Source: Betaproteobacteria bacterium (GTDB lineage Bacteria > Pseudomonadota > Gammaproteobacteria > Burkholderiales > SG8-39). Taken from it: 9,532 nucleotides of DNA. The notes under the pieces are model-generated. The model saw only the letters and a list, made by a program, of their open reading frames with translations. It had not been told where the DNA came from and did no database searches. The position numbers and the translations under genes are program-made. Positions 1 through 6,453 of this stretch are shown one piece after another (position 1 is the first letter of the stretch; each line of letters opens with the position of its first letter). The stretch lies in NCBI GenBank assembly GCA_005884335.1, contig VBCJ01000032.1, positions 1-9,532 of the forward strand. Reading direction: 5' to 3'.

Positions 1-883
1 CGGGCGTGGTGCCCGCCGGCTCCGAGCCGTCGGCCACGATGCGGTCGCGCACGTCGGGCCGGTTGAGGACCTTGACGAACGCGTCGTGCAGGCGCGCGAC
101 GATGGACTTGGGCAGCCCGGCCGGTCCGATCACGCCGTACCAGCCGACGACTTCGAAGCCCGGCAGCACTTCCGCCACCGCAGGCAGATCGGGAAGGACC
201 GCGAGGCGCTTGGGCGCGGTAACCGCGAGCGCGCGCAGCTTGCCGGCCCGCACCTGGACTTGCGCCGCCTGGATGCCGGCGAAGTTGAAGTGGTATTGCC
301 CGGCGAGCAGGTCGATCAGCGCCGGCCCCGTGCCCTTGTACGGGATGTGCTCGGCCTTCACGCCGGTCATCATCTTGTAGAGCTCGCCCGCGAGATGCCC
401 GCCGGTGCCGATGCCGGCCGAACCGTAGTTGAGCTGCCCCTTGAAGTTCTTAGTCCAATCCACGAACTCCGCGAGGTTCTTCACCGGCGCCGCCGGATTC
501 ACCACCAGCATCAGCCCGGCGGTCGTGAGCTGCGTGATCGGGGTGAAACTGTTCACCGGGTGATACGGCAGCTTCGGATTCAGCGCAGCGTTGACCGTGT
601 GCTGGTGATAGGCGAGCAGCAGCGTGTAGCCGTCGGGCGGCGCGTTCGCCGTCAGCTCGCCGGCGATCACCCCGGACGCGCTCGCGCGGTTGTCCACCAC
701 CACCGGCTGCTTGAACGTATCGGTCAGATGTGCCGCGAACACGCGCGCGAGGATGTCGGATGTGCCTCCCTGCGCGGCCGCCGTGATCAGGCGGATCGGG
801 CGCGCGGGGTAGTCCTGCTGTGCTTGCGACGCAGCTGCGAGGGCGAGCAGGAGGAGGGCGCCAAGGGTTTGGGGGGATTTCAC
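1..883 (-). CDS. Bug/TctC-family periplasmic solute-binding protein, C-terminus cut by window edge
   Basis: Extracytoplasmic binding protein of the tripartite tricarboxylate transporter (TTT) type; the family binds carboxylates and related small anions in the periplasm. Reading from the GTG at 883 gives 294 residues before the left edge. The start MKSPQTLGALLLLALAAASQA is a signal peptide with likely cleavage after residue 21, followed by QQDYPARPIRLI. Family landmarks are AAQGGTSDILAR, VVVDNRASASG, PPDGYTLL, YGSAGIGTGGHLAGELY and HIPYKGTGPALIDLLAGQ. Full-length relatives have about 320 residues, so roughly 25-30 C-terminal residues are missing. The GTG is the only start available, because an in-frame TAG lies at 895-893. 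The gene begins one base after the stop of the upstream hydrolase gene and has only a weak Shine-Dalgarno, which suggests translational coupling. No TctA or TctB membrane genes are visible. Family assignment is confident; the ligand is unknown. Confidence 0.93.
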   Translation of the reverse strand, partial: MKSPQTLGALLLLALAAASQAQQDYPARPIRLITAAAQGGTSDILARVFAAHLTDTFKQPVVVDNRASASGVIAGELTANAPPDGYTLLLAYHQHTVNAALNPKLPYHPVNSFTPITQLTTAGLMLVVNPAAPVKNLAEFVDWTKNFKGQLNYGSAGIGTGGHLAGELYKMMTGVKAEHIPYKGTGPALIDLLAGQYHFNFAGIQAAQVQVRAGKLRALAVTAPKRLAVLPDLPAVAEVLPGFEVVGWYGVIGPAGLPKSIVARLHDAFVKVLNRPDVRDRIVADGSEPAGTTP

Positions 884-884
884 A

Positions 885-2018
885 CTAGTAGCCTAGTTTC
901 AATTCGCCTTCGGACGTTCCATTCACCTTGCCGTCCTTCAGCCATTCGAGCGACGCCTTGAACAGCAGTAGGCGGTTCCTTTCCCACATCGCATTGTGGG
1001 ATGAGCACGCCAGGTCGATGATCACCTTTTCCTTCGACCCCAGATCGGCGTAGAGATCCCGAACGCGCTCAGGCGCTACCTGCTTGTCGTGCGCGCCCGT
1101 GACCATCAGGAAAGGCGTCTGCATCTTGGCGACGACGGCCTGATTGAAGCCCCAGGTCGGCACTTGCGGCGCGCGGCGCACGCCGAGGCCCCAGGTGGCG
1201 CCGACGGGATCGGAAGCGAGCATCTCGGTCCAGACTGCGGCGCTCGCGGCGGGCTCGTACTGTTCGGCGCAGCCGACCTGGCGATCCCAGTTGGCTTTGA
1301 AGTCCGTCTGGGACTGCGCGGTCATCGGACCGCTGCTGGGCGGAAGTGGGTTCGGCGCTTCGGGCGGGGACGCGCGAGTGTAGGCGGGCGCGAGCACCAC
1401 CAAGCGCGCAACCTTCGCCGGGTTGCGCGCCGCATAACCGCCCGCGCGCGGACCGCCTTGCGACCAGCCCACGATCGAGACCTTGTCGACGCGGCGCAGC
1501 ACGCGCAGGTGATCGACGACCGCTGCAATGTCGTTCCAGTCCGAGTCCATCGTCGTGATGGGCGAAGGATGCGATGGTCCGCACGGGGCCGGGATGAGGC
1601 TTGGGACAAATTGCGCCTGCTGCGCTTTCGAGAAATTGCACGGGTCGTTCATGGCGGGCGGGCGCGTGGAGCGGCCGTAGCCGGTCATATCCATCGAGAA
1701 TACATCGAAGCCCGCCTTGGCGAGGTACGCCATCCAGCTGTAGTCGTTGTAGGGAACGTCGAACGTGACCTCCGCCGGTGTGCCCGCGCCGTGCACGAAC
1801 AGCACGACGCCGACCGGGGCGGAGCCACGCAAAGCAGTGCCCGCGAGCACCACCTCGCGGACGTAGATCTTCGCCTCCTGACCGGCGAAGGCCGGCGCAG
1901 TGGACTTCACCGGAACGTAGTGATCCACCCTGACAAGGCGCGAGCCGTCGTCACTGCTCGTGGCGCACGCCGCCACGAGCAGAGCGACAGGGCTGAGTAA
2001 CCAGAAATATCGGCGCAT
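885..2018 (-). CDS. Exported lipoprotein alpha/beta hydrolase
   Basis: Predicted 377-residue serine hydrolase of the alpha/beta-hydrolase fold, which usually cleaves esters, lactones or similar bonds; the substrate is unknown. The N-terminus MRRYFWLLSPVALLVAAC is a lipoprotein signal with lipobox V15-A16-A17-C18. Ala at +2 suggests outer-membrane sorting. The oxyanion region is H76-G77. The nucleophile elbow G184-W-S-Q-G188 gives catalytic Ser186. Asp311 (in GAHDKQV) and His341 (in SSHNAMW) complete the triad. Residues 112-155 and about 215-290 look like cap insertions. Cys127, Cys146, Cys250 and Cys338 could form disulfides in an exported protein. The frame is open upstream to 2081, but ATG 2018 is chosen because AGGAGG sits just before it and a lipoprotein signal starts there. 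The gene lies between two Bug/TctC genes, 20 bases after one and 1 base before the other, so it is probably in their operon. Fold and export are confident; the reaction is not. Confidence 0.92.
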   Translation of the reverse strand: MRRYFWLLSPVALLVAACATSSDDGSRLVRVDHYVPVKSTAPAFAGQEAKIYVREVVLAGTALRGSAPVGVVLFVHGAGTPAEVTFDVPYNDYSWMAYLAKAGFDVFSMDMTGYGRSTRPPAMNDPCNFSKAQQAQFVPSLIPAPCGPSHPSPITTMDSDWNDIAAVVDHLRVLRRVDKVSIVGWSQGGPRAGGYAARNPAKVARLVVLAPAYTRASPPEAPNPLPPSSGPMTAQSQTDFKANWDRQVGCAEQYEPAASAAVWTEMLASDPVGATWGLGVRRAPQVPTWGFNQAVVAKMQTPFLMVTGAHDKQVAPERVRDLYADLGSKEKVIIDLACSSHNAMWERNRLLLFKASLEWLKDGKVNGTSEGELKLGY

Positions 2019-2022
2019 GGAT

Positions 2023-2028
2023 CCTCCT
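2023..2028 (-). promoter_or_regulatory. Strong Shine-Dalgarno fixing the hydrolase start
   Basis: On the minus strand AGGAGG is followed by ATCC and then ATG at 2018. The upstream possibility at 2081 would add 21 charged residues ahead of the lipoprotein signal and would overlap the end of the preceding Bug gene. The later start is therefore preferred. Confidence 0.8.
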
Positions 2029-2038
2029 TGTGGATCAG

Positions 2039-3001
2039 CTATTCGAGCTTGAGGTTCGTGCTCTTCACGAGGTTCCTCCACTTCTCGATGTCGGCGTGGA
2101 AGAATTTTATGAAGTTTGCCTGGTTATCCTCGAAGAGCGCGACGCCGACTTTCGCCAGATTTGCGCGCGTCTCGGGCTGCTTGAGCACGCTCTCGACGTC
2201 GCGCGCGATGCGCGCGCCGAGCTCGGGCGAAATGGAAACGGGGGCGAAGAAGCCCTGCCACAGTGTCGCCTCGTATTGAGGCAGGCCCTGCTCGGCGATG
2301 GTCGGCACGTTCGGTGCGGCGGGGTAGCGCTGCTTGCTGGTCACGCCGAGCGCCCGCGCCCGCCCAGAATTTGCGAGCGGCAGGCCGACCGGCATGCCGG
2401 CGAAGTAATAGGCGACGCGCCCCGGAATGACGTCCTGCACCGCCGGCGCGCCGCCCTTGTAGGGAACGTGGATCGCGCTGATTCCGGCCATCATGTTGAA
2501 GAGCTCGCCGCACAGGTGATCGGAATTGCCGACTCCCGAGGAGGCAAAGGTCAGCCTGCCCGGCGCGGCGCGGGCAGCGGCGATCAGCTCCTGCACGTTC
2601 TTCGCCGGAAAGTCCGGGCCCACGATCAGGATGTGCGGCGTCGCGGCCACCGGCGCGAGCGGCACCAAGTCCCGCTCGGCGCTGTAGGGTAGGTTCGGCA
2701 CTGCGGCGGCGCTGATCGCGAGGCCGTTCTGCGCGAAGAGCAGCGTGTAGCCATCGCCCGGCGATTTCGCCGCTGCGTCGGCGGCGACGTTGCCCGCCGC
2801 GCCGCCGCGGTTCTCGACGATGACCGTCTGCTTCCAGTAGGCGCCGAGGCGGTCCGCCATCACGCGGCCGACGATGTCGGTCGAGCTTCCAGCCGCATAG
2901 CCGATCAGCACCCGCACGGGGCGGACGGGATATTGCTGGGCGTGCGTTGCGAACGTAGCCGCAAGCGTGCAGAGAATAACGATAATACGCGGAAACATCA
3001 T
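2039..3001 (-). CDS. Bug/TctC-family periplasmic solute-binding protein
   Basis: Complete 320-residue Bug-type extracytoplasmic receptor, the normal family length. The signal peptide MMFPRIIVILCTLAATFATHA is probably cut after residue 21 and is followed by QQYPVRPVRVLIGYAAGSS. Landmarks are AGSSTDIVGRVMAD (37-50), VENRGGAAGNVAADAAAKS (62-80), PGDGYTLLF (81-89), SSGVGNSDHLCGELFNMMAG (154-173) and HVPYKGGAPAVQDVIPG (178-194). Residue 164 is Cys where the sister protein at the left edge has Ala. The open frame extends to 3046, but the ATG at 3001 has GGAG seven bases upstream and begins the signal peptide. The gene starts 19 bases after the lipoprotein gene and ends 20 bases before the hydrolase gene, so it is probably co-transcribed with both. 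It is clearly divergent from the left-edge copy, so the pair is not a recent tandem duplication. No partner membrane genes are visible. The ligand cannot be read from the sequence. Confidence 0.95.
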   Translation of the reverse strand: MMFPRIIVILCTLAATFATHAQQYPVRPVRVLIGYAAGSSTDIVGRVMADRLGAYWKQTVIVENRGGAAGNVAADAAAKSPGDGYTLLFAQNGLAISAAAVPNLPYSAERDLVPLAPVAATPHILIVGPDFPAKNVQELIAAARAAPGRLTFASSGVGNSDHLCGELFNMMAGISAIHVPYKGGAPAVQDVIPGRVAYYFAGMPVGLPLANSGRARALGVTSKQRYPAAPNVPTIAEQGLPQYEATLWQGFFAPVSISPELGARIARDVESVLKQPETRANLAKVGVALFEDNQANFIKFFHADIEKWRNLVKSTNLKLE

Positions 3002-3020
3002 GTGATTTCTCCAAAAAACC

Positions 3021-3902
3021 TCATTGTCCGATAAGCTTGCCCTCACCGGATCCCGCCTTCGTGCGTTGCGGTAATACTTTTTGTAGATCGGCCACGATCT
3101 TTTCGGCGGCTTCTTGAATTGCGCTGTTCAACTGTGCGGCGCGCTCCGCTGCACTGACTTTTCTGACCAGTCGCGTCAAGCCGACGTCAGATAAGCCGGT
3201 AGCGCTGCTTTTCCACACGTGAGTTCCCGTATCCAGAGTGATGAGCTCGGCTTCGATTCGGACCGGGCGTGAGACCTCATCCAAGGCCCAAAATCCAGCA
3301 TAAGCTTCTATTGTTTCCTCAATGCCTTCTTCTATGAGGTAGATACCTGCGATCGGTCGCGTGGCGGGATAGGCATAAGCGATGGCGGCAATGCCGAGCG
3401 TTGATGTAACTTCAAATATGATCACCGCGTTTCGCCACGATTTTGGTGTCACCCCGTAGTCCGTAATGCGAAACCGCAGTAGGACATCTGCGCCCGATGC
3501 CGCATGCAACTGTTCAGCTATTTCTCGGGTTATGACCGTATCTGCGTTATTGATTTGCAGTTCATTGATCACGCGTGAAACGATTTCGCTGTTGTCAATT
3601 TTGATTTCAGTTTGCGTCTCGAAAGCCTTCTGGATTTCAGCGAATGCGCGAACTTCCGCATGATCTATGGCATTATTAATTGCCTGACGCGATTCAGGGG
3701 AGTCTTTCGGCAAATCCGGCGCAAATAGTTTGTTGAATACCGGATCGTCCCTCAACATAGGCGTTTGTACCAGCACCGCTTTCTGCGGATAGGCAACGAT
3801 ACTCTGAGTAGCCGACTCGTACCCTGGAGCGGTACCACAGCTGCATAGAACAACCCCCATCAGAACCGCCAAGGTAATTTTGCGTGTTGTGATCAATTTC
3901 AC
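3021..3902 (-). CDS. Unrecognised lipoprotein, CsgG-like features, low GC
   Basis: I do not recognise a named family. The GTG at 3902 is preferred because GGAG lies six bases upstream and it begins the lipoprotein signal MKLITTRKITLAVLMGVVLC-SC, with a lipobox-like L19-C20-S21-C22. The alternative is ATG at 3914, four residues longer. The predicted product has 293 residues. Residues 70-135 are charged and helical. Residues 136-150 (SGADVLLRFRITDYG) and 212-238 (RPVRIEAEL, DTGTHVWKSSATG) alternate like the beta-strands of periplasmic lipoproteins of the CsgG/GNA1162 kind; that likeness is by eye only. Residues 157-206 are hydrophobic and Ala/Ile/Tyr-rich and might associate with a membrane. 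The end (245-278) looks like an amphipathic helix. Base composition is much less GC-rich than in the neighbours: 3541-3600 has 24 G/C of 60, against 40 of 60 at 5281-5340. Acquisition by transfer is possible. It lies upstream of the Bug-hydrolase-Bug group. Confidence 0.8.
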   Translation of the reverse strand: MKLITTRKITLAVLMGVVLCSCGTAPGYESATQSIVAYPQKAVLVQTPMLRDDPVFNKLFAPDLPKDSPESRQAINNAIDHAEVRAFAEIQKAFETQTEIKIDNSEIVSRVINELQINNADTVITREIAEQLHAASGADVLLRFRITDYGVTPKSWRNAVIIFEVTSTLGIAAIAYAYPATRPIAGIYLIEEGIEETIEAYAGFWALDEVSRPVRIEAELITLDTGTHVWKSSATGLSDVGLTRLVRKVSAAERAAQLNSAIQEAAEKIVADLQKVLPQRTKAGSGEGKLIGQ

Positions 3903-3931
3903 AACAATCTCCATCCGGTTCTCGAAAACCT

Positions 3932-3974
3932 GCGAATGCGGGGCAGCCAAAACCCATGTCCGGAGCCCCTTCGC
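3932..3974. repeat. REP-like imperfect inverted repeat between SMP-30 and lipoprotein genes
   Basis: GCGAA (3932-3936), a 3-base bulge, then GGGGC (3940-3944) pairs with GCCCC (3965-3969) and TTCGC (3970-3974) across a 20-base loop. This gives a ten-pair stem interrupted by one bulge. The flanking wording (cgcgggatgacaat) resembles the dispersed extragenic palindromes common in betaproteobacteria. It is not followed by a T-run on the minus strand, so it is not a standard intrinsic terminator. It may stabilise or separate the upstream transcript. Confidence 0.55.
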
Positions 3975-3992
3975 GGGATGACAATACGCGGC

Positions 3993-4916
3993 TCATTTAT
4001 GCGCGAACATTTTCTTTCCGGGCACCGGCATCTCGGCTTTGAGGATCTCGCCGTTCAGCGAGTCGGTGATGTGAAGGGTGGCGCGTTTCGGCCCGCCGTA
4101 CGCGATGTTGGTCATGAGGCGATTCTCTTTGCCCGCATCGACGAGGTGGGTTGGCAGGCAGTTCGAGTCGAAGCGCCAGACCCCCACTCCGAGGTGGCAC
4201 ACCGCCAGGCCCTCCTCGTCGTCCGCCTCGATGCCGTCAGGACCTGCGTGGCCGCCGGAGAGCTGGATCGCGACGCCGCTCTTGGAGAGCGTGCCACCGG
4301 CCATGAGCGGAAGCCGCCAGATCTGCTGCGAGCGCGTGATGGCGACGTACACGTGCGTGTTGGTCTTGTTGAGCGTGATGCCGTTGGGCGAGGGCGCGTT
4401 GTCCACCAGGTGCTGCAGCTCGCCGTTCGCGCGCAGGCGATACACGCGCCCGCTCGGATCGGCGATGCCGGTCTGTCCCTGGTCGGTGAAATAGAGATCG
4501 CCGTTGTCGGCGAAATGCAGGTCGTTCAGGCCCTTGAAGCCCTCGCTGAACGCCGTGGCGAGGTAAGTCTCGATTTTCCCGGACTTCGGGTCGAGCAGCA
4601 TCAGGCCGCGCTTGTAGTCGGCGATGAAAATCCAGCCGCCCTTGTGGATCTTCAGCCCGTTCGGCCAGCCGTCGTACTGAACGACGAGCTCCCATTCTCC
4701 TTTCGGGTCGATGCGGAATACGCGCCCGAAGGGAATGTCCACGCACCACAGGTTTCCCTCGCGGTCGAACGAGGGACCTTCGAGGAAGCTGTCCACCTGC
4801 GCTCCGCCCCGGTTGGGGTCGGACCATGTGGTGCGGCGCTTCTTGCGGAACTTCGCGGGCAGCGAAGTGTAAGGCCGCGCCTGGATGCGTTTGATTTTCT
4901 GGAAAGGGTTGTGCAC
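3993..4916 (-). CDS. SMP-30/gluconolactonase/LRE-family protein
   Basis: Predicted 307-residue six-bladed beta-propeller hydrolase. Characterised relatives open sugar or other lactones with a bound divalent metal. The four residues expected to hold the metal in the SMP-30 family are all present in their usual order: Glu46 (FLEGPSFD), Asn131 (GLNDLHF, followed by GDLYFTD), Asn178 (SPNGITLN) and Asp227 (GPDGIEAD). No signal peptide is seen, so the product is probably cytoplasmic. GTG at 4916 is chosen because GGAG lies seven bases before it. A farther GTG at 4979 would add 21 residues of poor character (GTSPVSRALGYASRPPRSFS) and has no good Shine-Dalgarno. A run of seven G (4928-4934 on the plus strand) lies just upstream of the Shine-Dalgarno. 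The gene follows livF by 78 bases and may be read through from the liv operon. The substrate is unknown; gluconolactone is only the family prototype. Confidence 0.92.
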   Translation of the reverse strand: MHNPFQKIKRIQARPYTSLPAKFRKKRRTTWSDPNRGGAQVDSFLEGPSFDREGNLWCVDIPFGRVFRIDPKGEWELVVQYDGWPNGLKIHKGGWIFIADYKRGLMLLDPKSGKIETYLATAFSEGFKGLNDLHFADNGDLYFTDQGQTGIADPSGRVYRLRANGELQHLVDNAPSPNGITLNKTNTHVYVAITRSQQIWRLPLMAGGTLSKSGVAIQLSGGHAGPDGIEADDEEGLAVCHLGVGVWRFDSNCLPTHLVDAGKENRLMTNIAYGGPKRATLHITDSLNGEILKAEMPVPGKKMFAHK

Positions 4917-4994
4917 GGAAAAACTCCGGGGGGGACGCGAAGCATAACCCAAGGCGCGGGAAACCGGCGAGGTGCCCACGCAATGCCCGGTAGC

Positions 4995-5708
4995 TCAGGC
5001 CGATACGCGCAGGCCGACCAAGCGCTCGAGCGTCTCGATGTCGTGCGGAAGCTCGCGCGATCGGGCGCGGTGCGCGATCTTGCCGCGCTCGAAGACCACT
5101 GCCTCTTCGGTGAGCGAGAGGGCGATGCCGACGTGCTGTTCGACCAGGACCGTGGCGGTTCCGTGCTCGGCCATCATGCGCCGGATCGCCCCCGCCAGTT
5201 CTTCCACGACGATGGGTGCGAGTCCCTCGAACGGCTCGTCGAGCAGCAGCAGCGCCGGGTTCGTCATGAGCGCGCGCGCGATCGCGAGCATCTGCTGCTC
5301 GCCTCCGGAGAGCTGGTTGCCCATGTTGGCGCGCCGCTCTGCGAGCCGCGGAAACAGGCCGTAGACCGCCGGCAGATCCCAGCGGCCGGGCCGCGACGCG
5401 ACGGTGAGATTTTCTTCGACGGAAAGCGAAGGAAAAATCTCGCGCTCCTGCGCGACCCAGCCCAGACCCCGGCGCGCCCGCGCGTGCGGCGGGGCGGAGG
5501 ACATGTCCCGGCCGCGCCACAGGACGGCGCCGCGCATCAGCCGGGTATAGCCCATGAGGGTGAGGAGCAGGGTGGTCTTGCCGACTCCGTTTCGGCCGAG
5601 CACGGCGAGGCTACCGTGCTCGCGGACCTCGAGGGACACGTCGTCGAGCACCACGGCATCGCCGTAGCCGGCGCGCACGCCCTCGAGCCCGAGCAGGGGC
5701 TCAGCCAT
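4995..5708 (-). CDS. livF: LivF-type ABC transporter ATP-binding protein
   Basis: One of the two ATPase subunits that power the importer from the cytoplasmic face. The 237-residue length is usual for LivF. Walker A is GRNGVGKT (38-45), the Q-loop Gln is at 87 (WVAQ), the signature is LSGGEQQ (133-139), Walker B is LLLLDEP (153-159, with Asp157 and catalytic Glu158), and the switch His is at 192. The stretch YGLFPRLAERR and the GNQLSGGEQQMLAIARALM context are typical of LivF rather than LivG. The ATG at 5708 lies inside the end of livG, overlapping it by 8 bases, with AAGG upstream; coupled translation is likely. All catalytic motifs are intact. The substrate is set by the binding protein and permeases, not by this subunit. 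Confidence 0.96.
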   Translation of the reverse strand: MAEPLLGLEGVRAGYGDAVVLDDVSLEVREHGSLAVLGRNGVGKTTLLLTLMGYTRLMRGAVLWRGRDMSSAPPHARARRGLGWVAQEREIFPSLSVEENLTVASRPGRWDLPAVYGLFPRLAERRANMGNQLSGGEQQMLAIARALMTNPALLLLDEPFEGLAPIVVEELAGAIRRMMAEHGTATVLVEQHVGIALSLTEEAVVFERGKIAHRARSRELPHDIETLERLVGLRVSA

Positions 5709-6453
5709 GAGCTGCCTTGCCTAGATAAACGGCCCGCACCTCGGGATCGCGGGCGATCTCACCGGGGCTTCCCTCGACGAGGATCCTGCCGCCGACCATG
5801 ACGATGATGCGGCTCGCGAAGCGGAACACGACGTTCATGTCGTGCTCGATGAAGAGCACCGTGAGCTCCGAGGCGAGACTGGAGATCGCCTCGAAGAGGT
5901 CCGCGCTCTCGTCCTTGGGAACACCCGCCGCCGGCTCGTCGAGCAGCAGCACCTTCGGACGCGTCGCGAGCGCGAGCGCGATCTCGAGCAGGCGCTGCCG
6001 GCCATAGGCGAGCTCGCGCGTCAGGCGGTAGGCGTCTTTCGCGATCCCGAGCGAGGAAAGAATTTCGTGGGCCTCGCCGGCCGCGTCCCGATAGGCCGGC
6101 AGGCTCTTCCACCAGGTGCCCGCGTGGCCCTCGCGCTCGAGGACTGCGAGCGTCACCGACTCGAGCGCGCTCAAACTCGGAAAGAGCGTATTGATCTGGA
6201 AGGTGCGCGCGAGACCGCGCTTAACCCGCGATTCGGGCGCAAGCGACGTAATCTCGTCCTCGCCGAGGAAAATGCTTCCGGCGTCCGGCCGCAGCATCCC
6301 CGTCATGAGGTTGATGAGCGTGGTCTTGCCCGCGCCGTTCGGTCCGATCAGCGCGTAGCGCACGCCCCGCGGCAGCGCGAGTGAGAGGTCCTGCGCCACG
6401 ACCAGGGATCCGAAGCGCTTGGCGAGCCCGCGGGTAGAAAGGACCGCGCTCAC
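5701..6453 (-). CDS. livG: LivG-type ABC transporter ATP-binding protein
   Basis: Second ATPase subunit, 250 residues. Walker A is GPNGAGKT (37-44), the Q-loop Gln is at 86 (RTFQ), the signature is LAYGRQR (148-154, the LivG form instead of LSGGQ), Walker B is VLLLDEP (168-174, Asp172 and Glu173), and the switch His is at 204 (IEHDMNVVF). The insert around 105-140 and the ending DPEVRAVYLGKAAHG are LivG hallmarks. The start is the GTG at 6453, which forms a GTGA overlap of 4 bases with the livM stop and has AAGGA seven bases upstream. This reading frame stays open far upstream, to 8355, across livM and most of livH. That extension is only an open shadow frame and should not be annotated as one protein. 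Confidence 0.96.
   Translation of the reverse strand: MSAVLSTRGLAKRFGSLVVAQDLSLALPRGVRYALIGPNGAGKTTLINLMTGMLRPDAGSIFLGEDEITSLAPESRVKRGLARTFQINTLFPSLSALESVTLAVLEREGHAGTWWKSLPAYRDAAGEAHEILSSLGIAKDAYRLTRELAYGRQRLLEIALALATRPKVLLLDEPAAGVPKDESADLFEAISSLASELTVLFIEHDMNVVFRFASRIIVMVGGRILVEGSPGEIARDPEVRAVYLGKAAHG

Noticed and set aside
884..897. ACTAG/CTAGT inverted repeat at the hydrolase-Bug junction
   Set aside because: Only five pairs with a four-base loop inside the end of the hydrolase gene; too weak to call a site.
86..961. Plus-strand open frame opposite the left-edge Bug gene
   Set aside because: The minus strand encodes a clear signal peptide and Bug/TctC motifs; the plus-strand product is Arg/His-rich shadow sequence.
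3903..3992. A promoter for the lipoprotein gene using TTGTCA as -35
   Set aside because: The hexamer is good, but no TATAAT-like sequence lies at the right distance.
4928..4934. Seven-G run before the SMP-30 start as a phase-variable tract
   Set aside because: Seven bases is short for slippage in a GC-rich genome and it lies outside the chosen coding frame; there is no other sign of phase variation.
4917..4994. A promoter for the SMP-30 gene with TATGCT as -10
   Set aside because: No acceptable -35 hexamer is found 16-18 bases upstream of it, so I cannot support a promoter.
3936..5801. A 621-codon open frame on the plus strand opposite the SMP-30 gene and livF
   Set aside because: It is antisense to two genes with intact family motifs. 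Its translation is rich in Arg, His, Val and Glu without domain-like pattern, as expected for shadow frames in GC-rich DNA.
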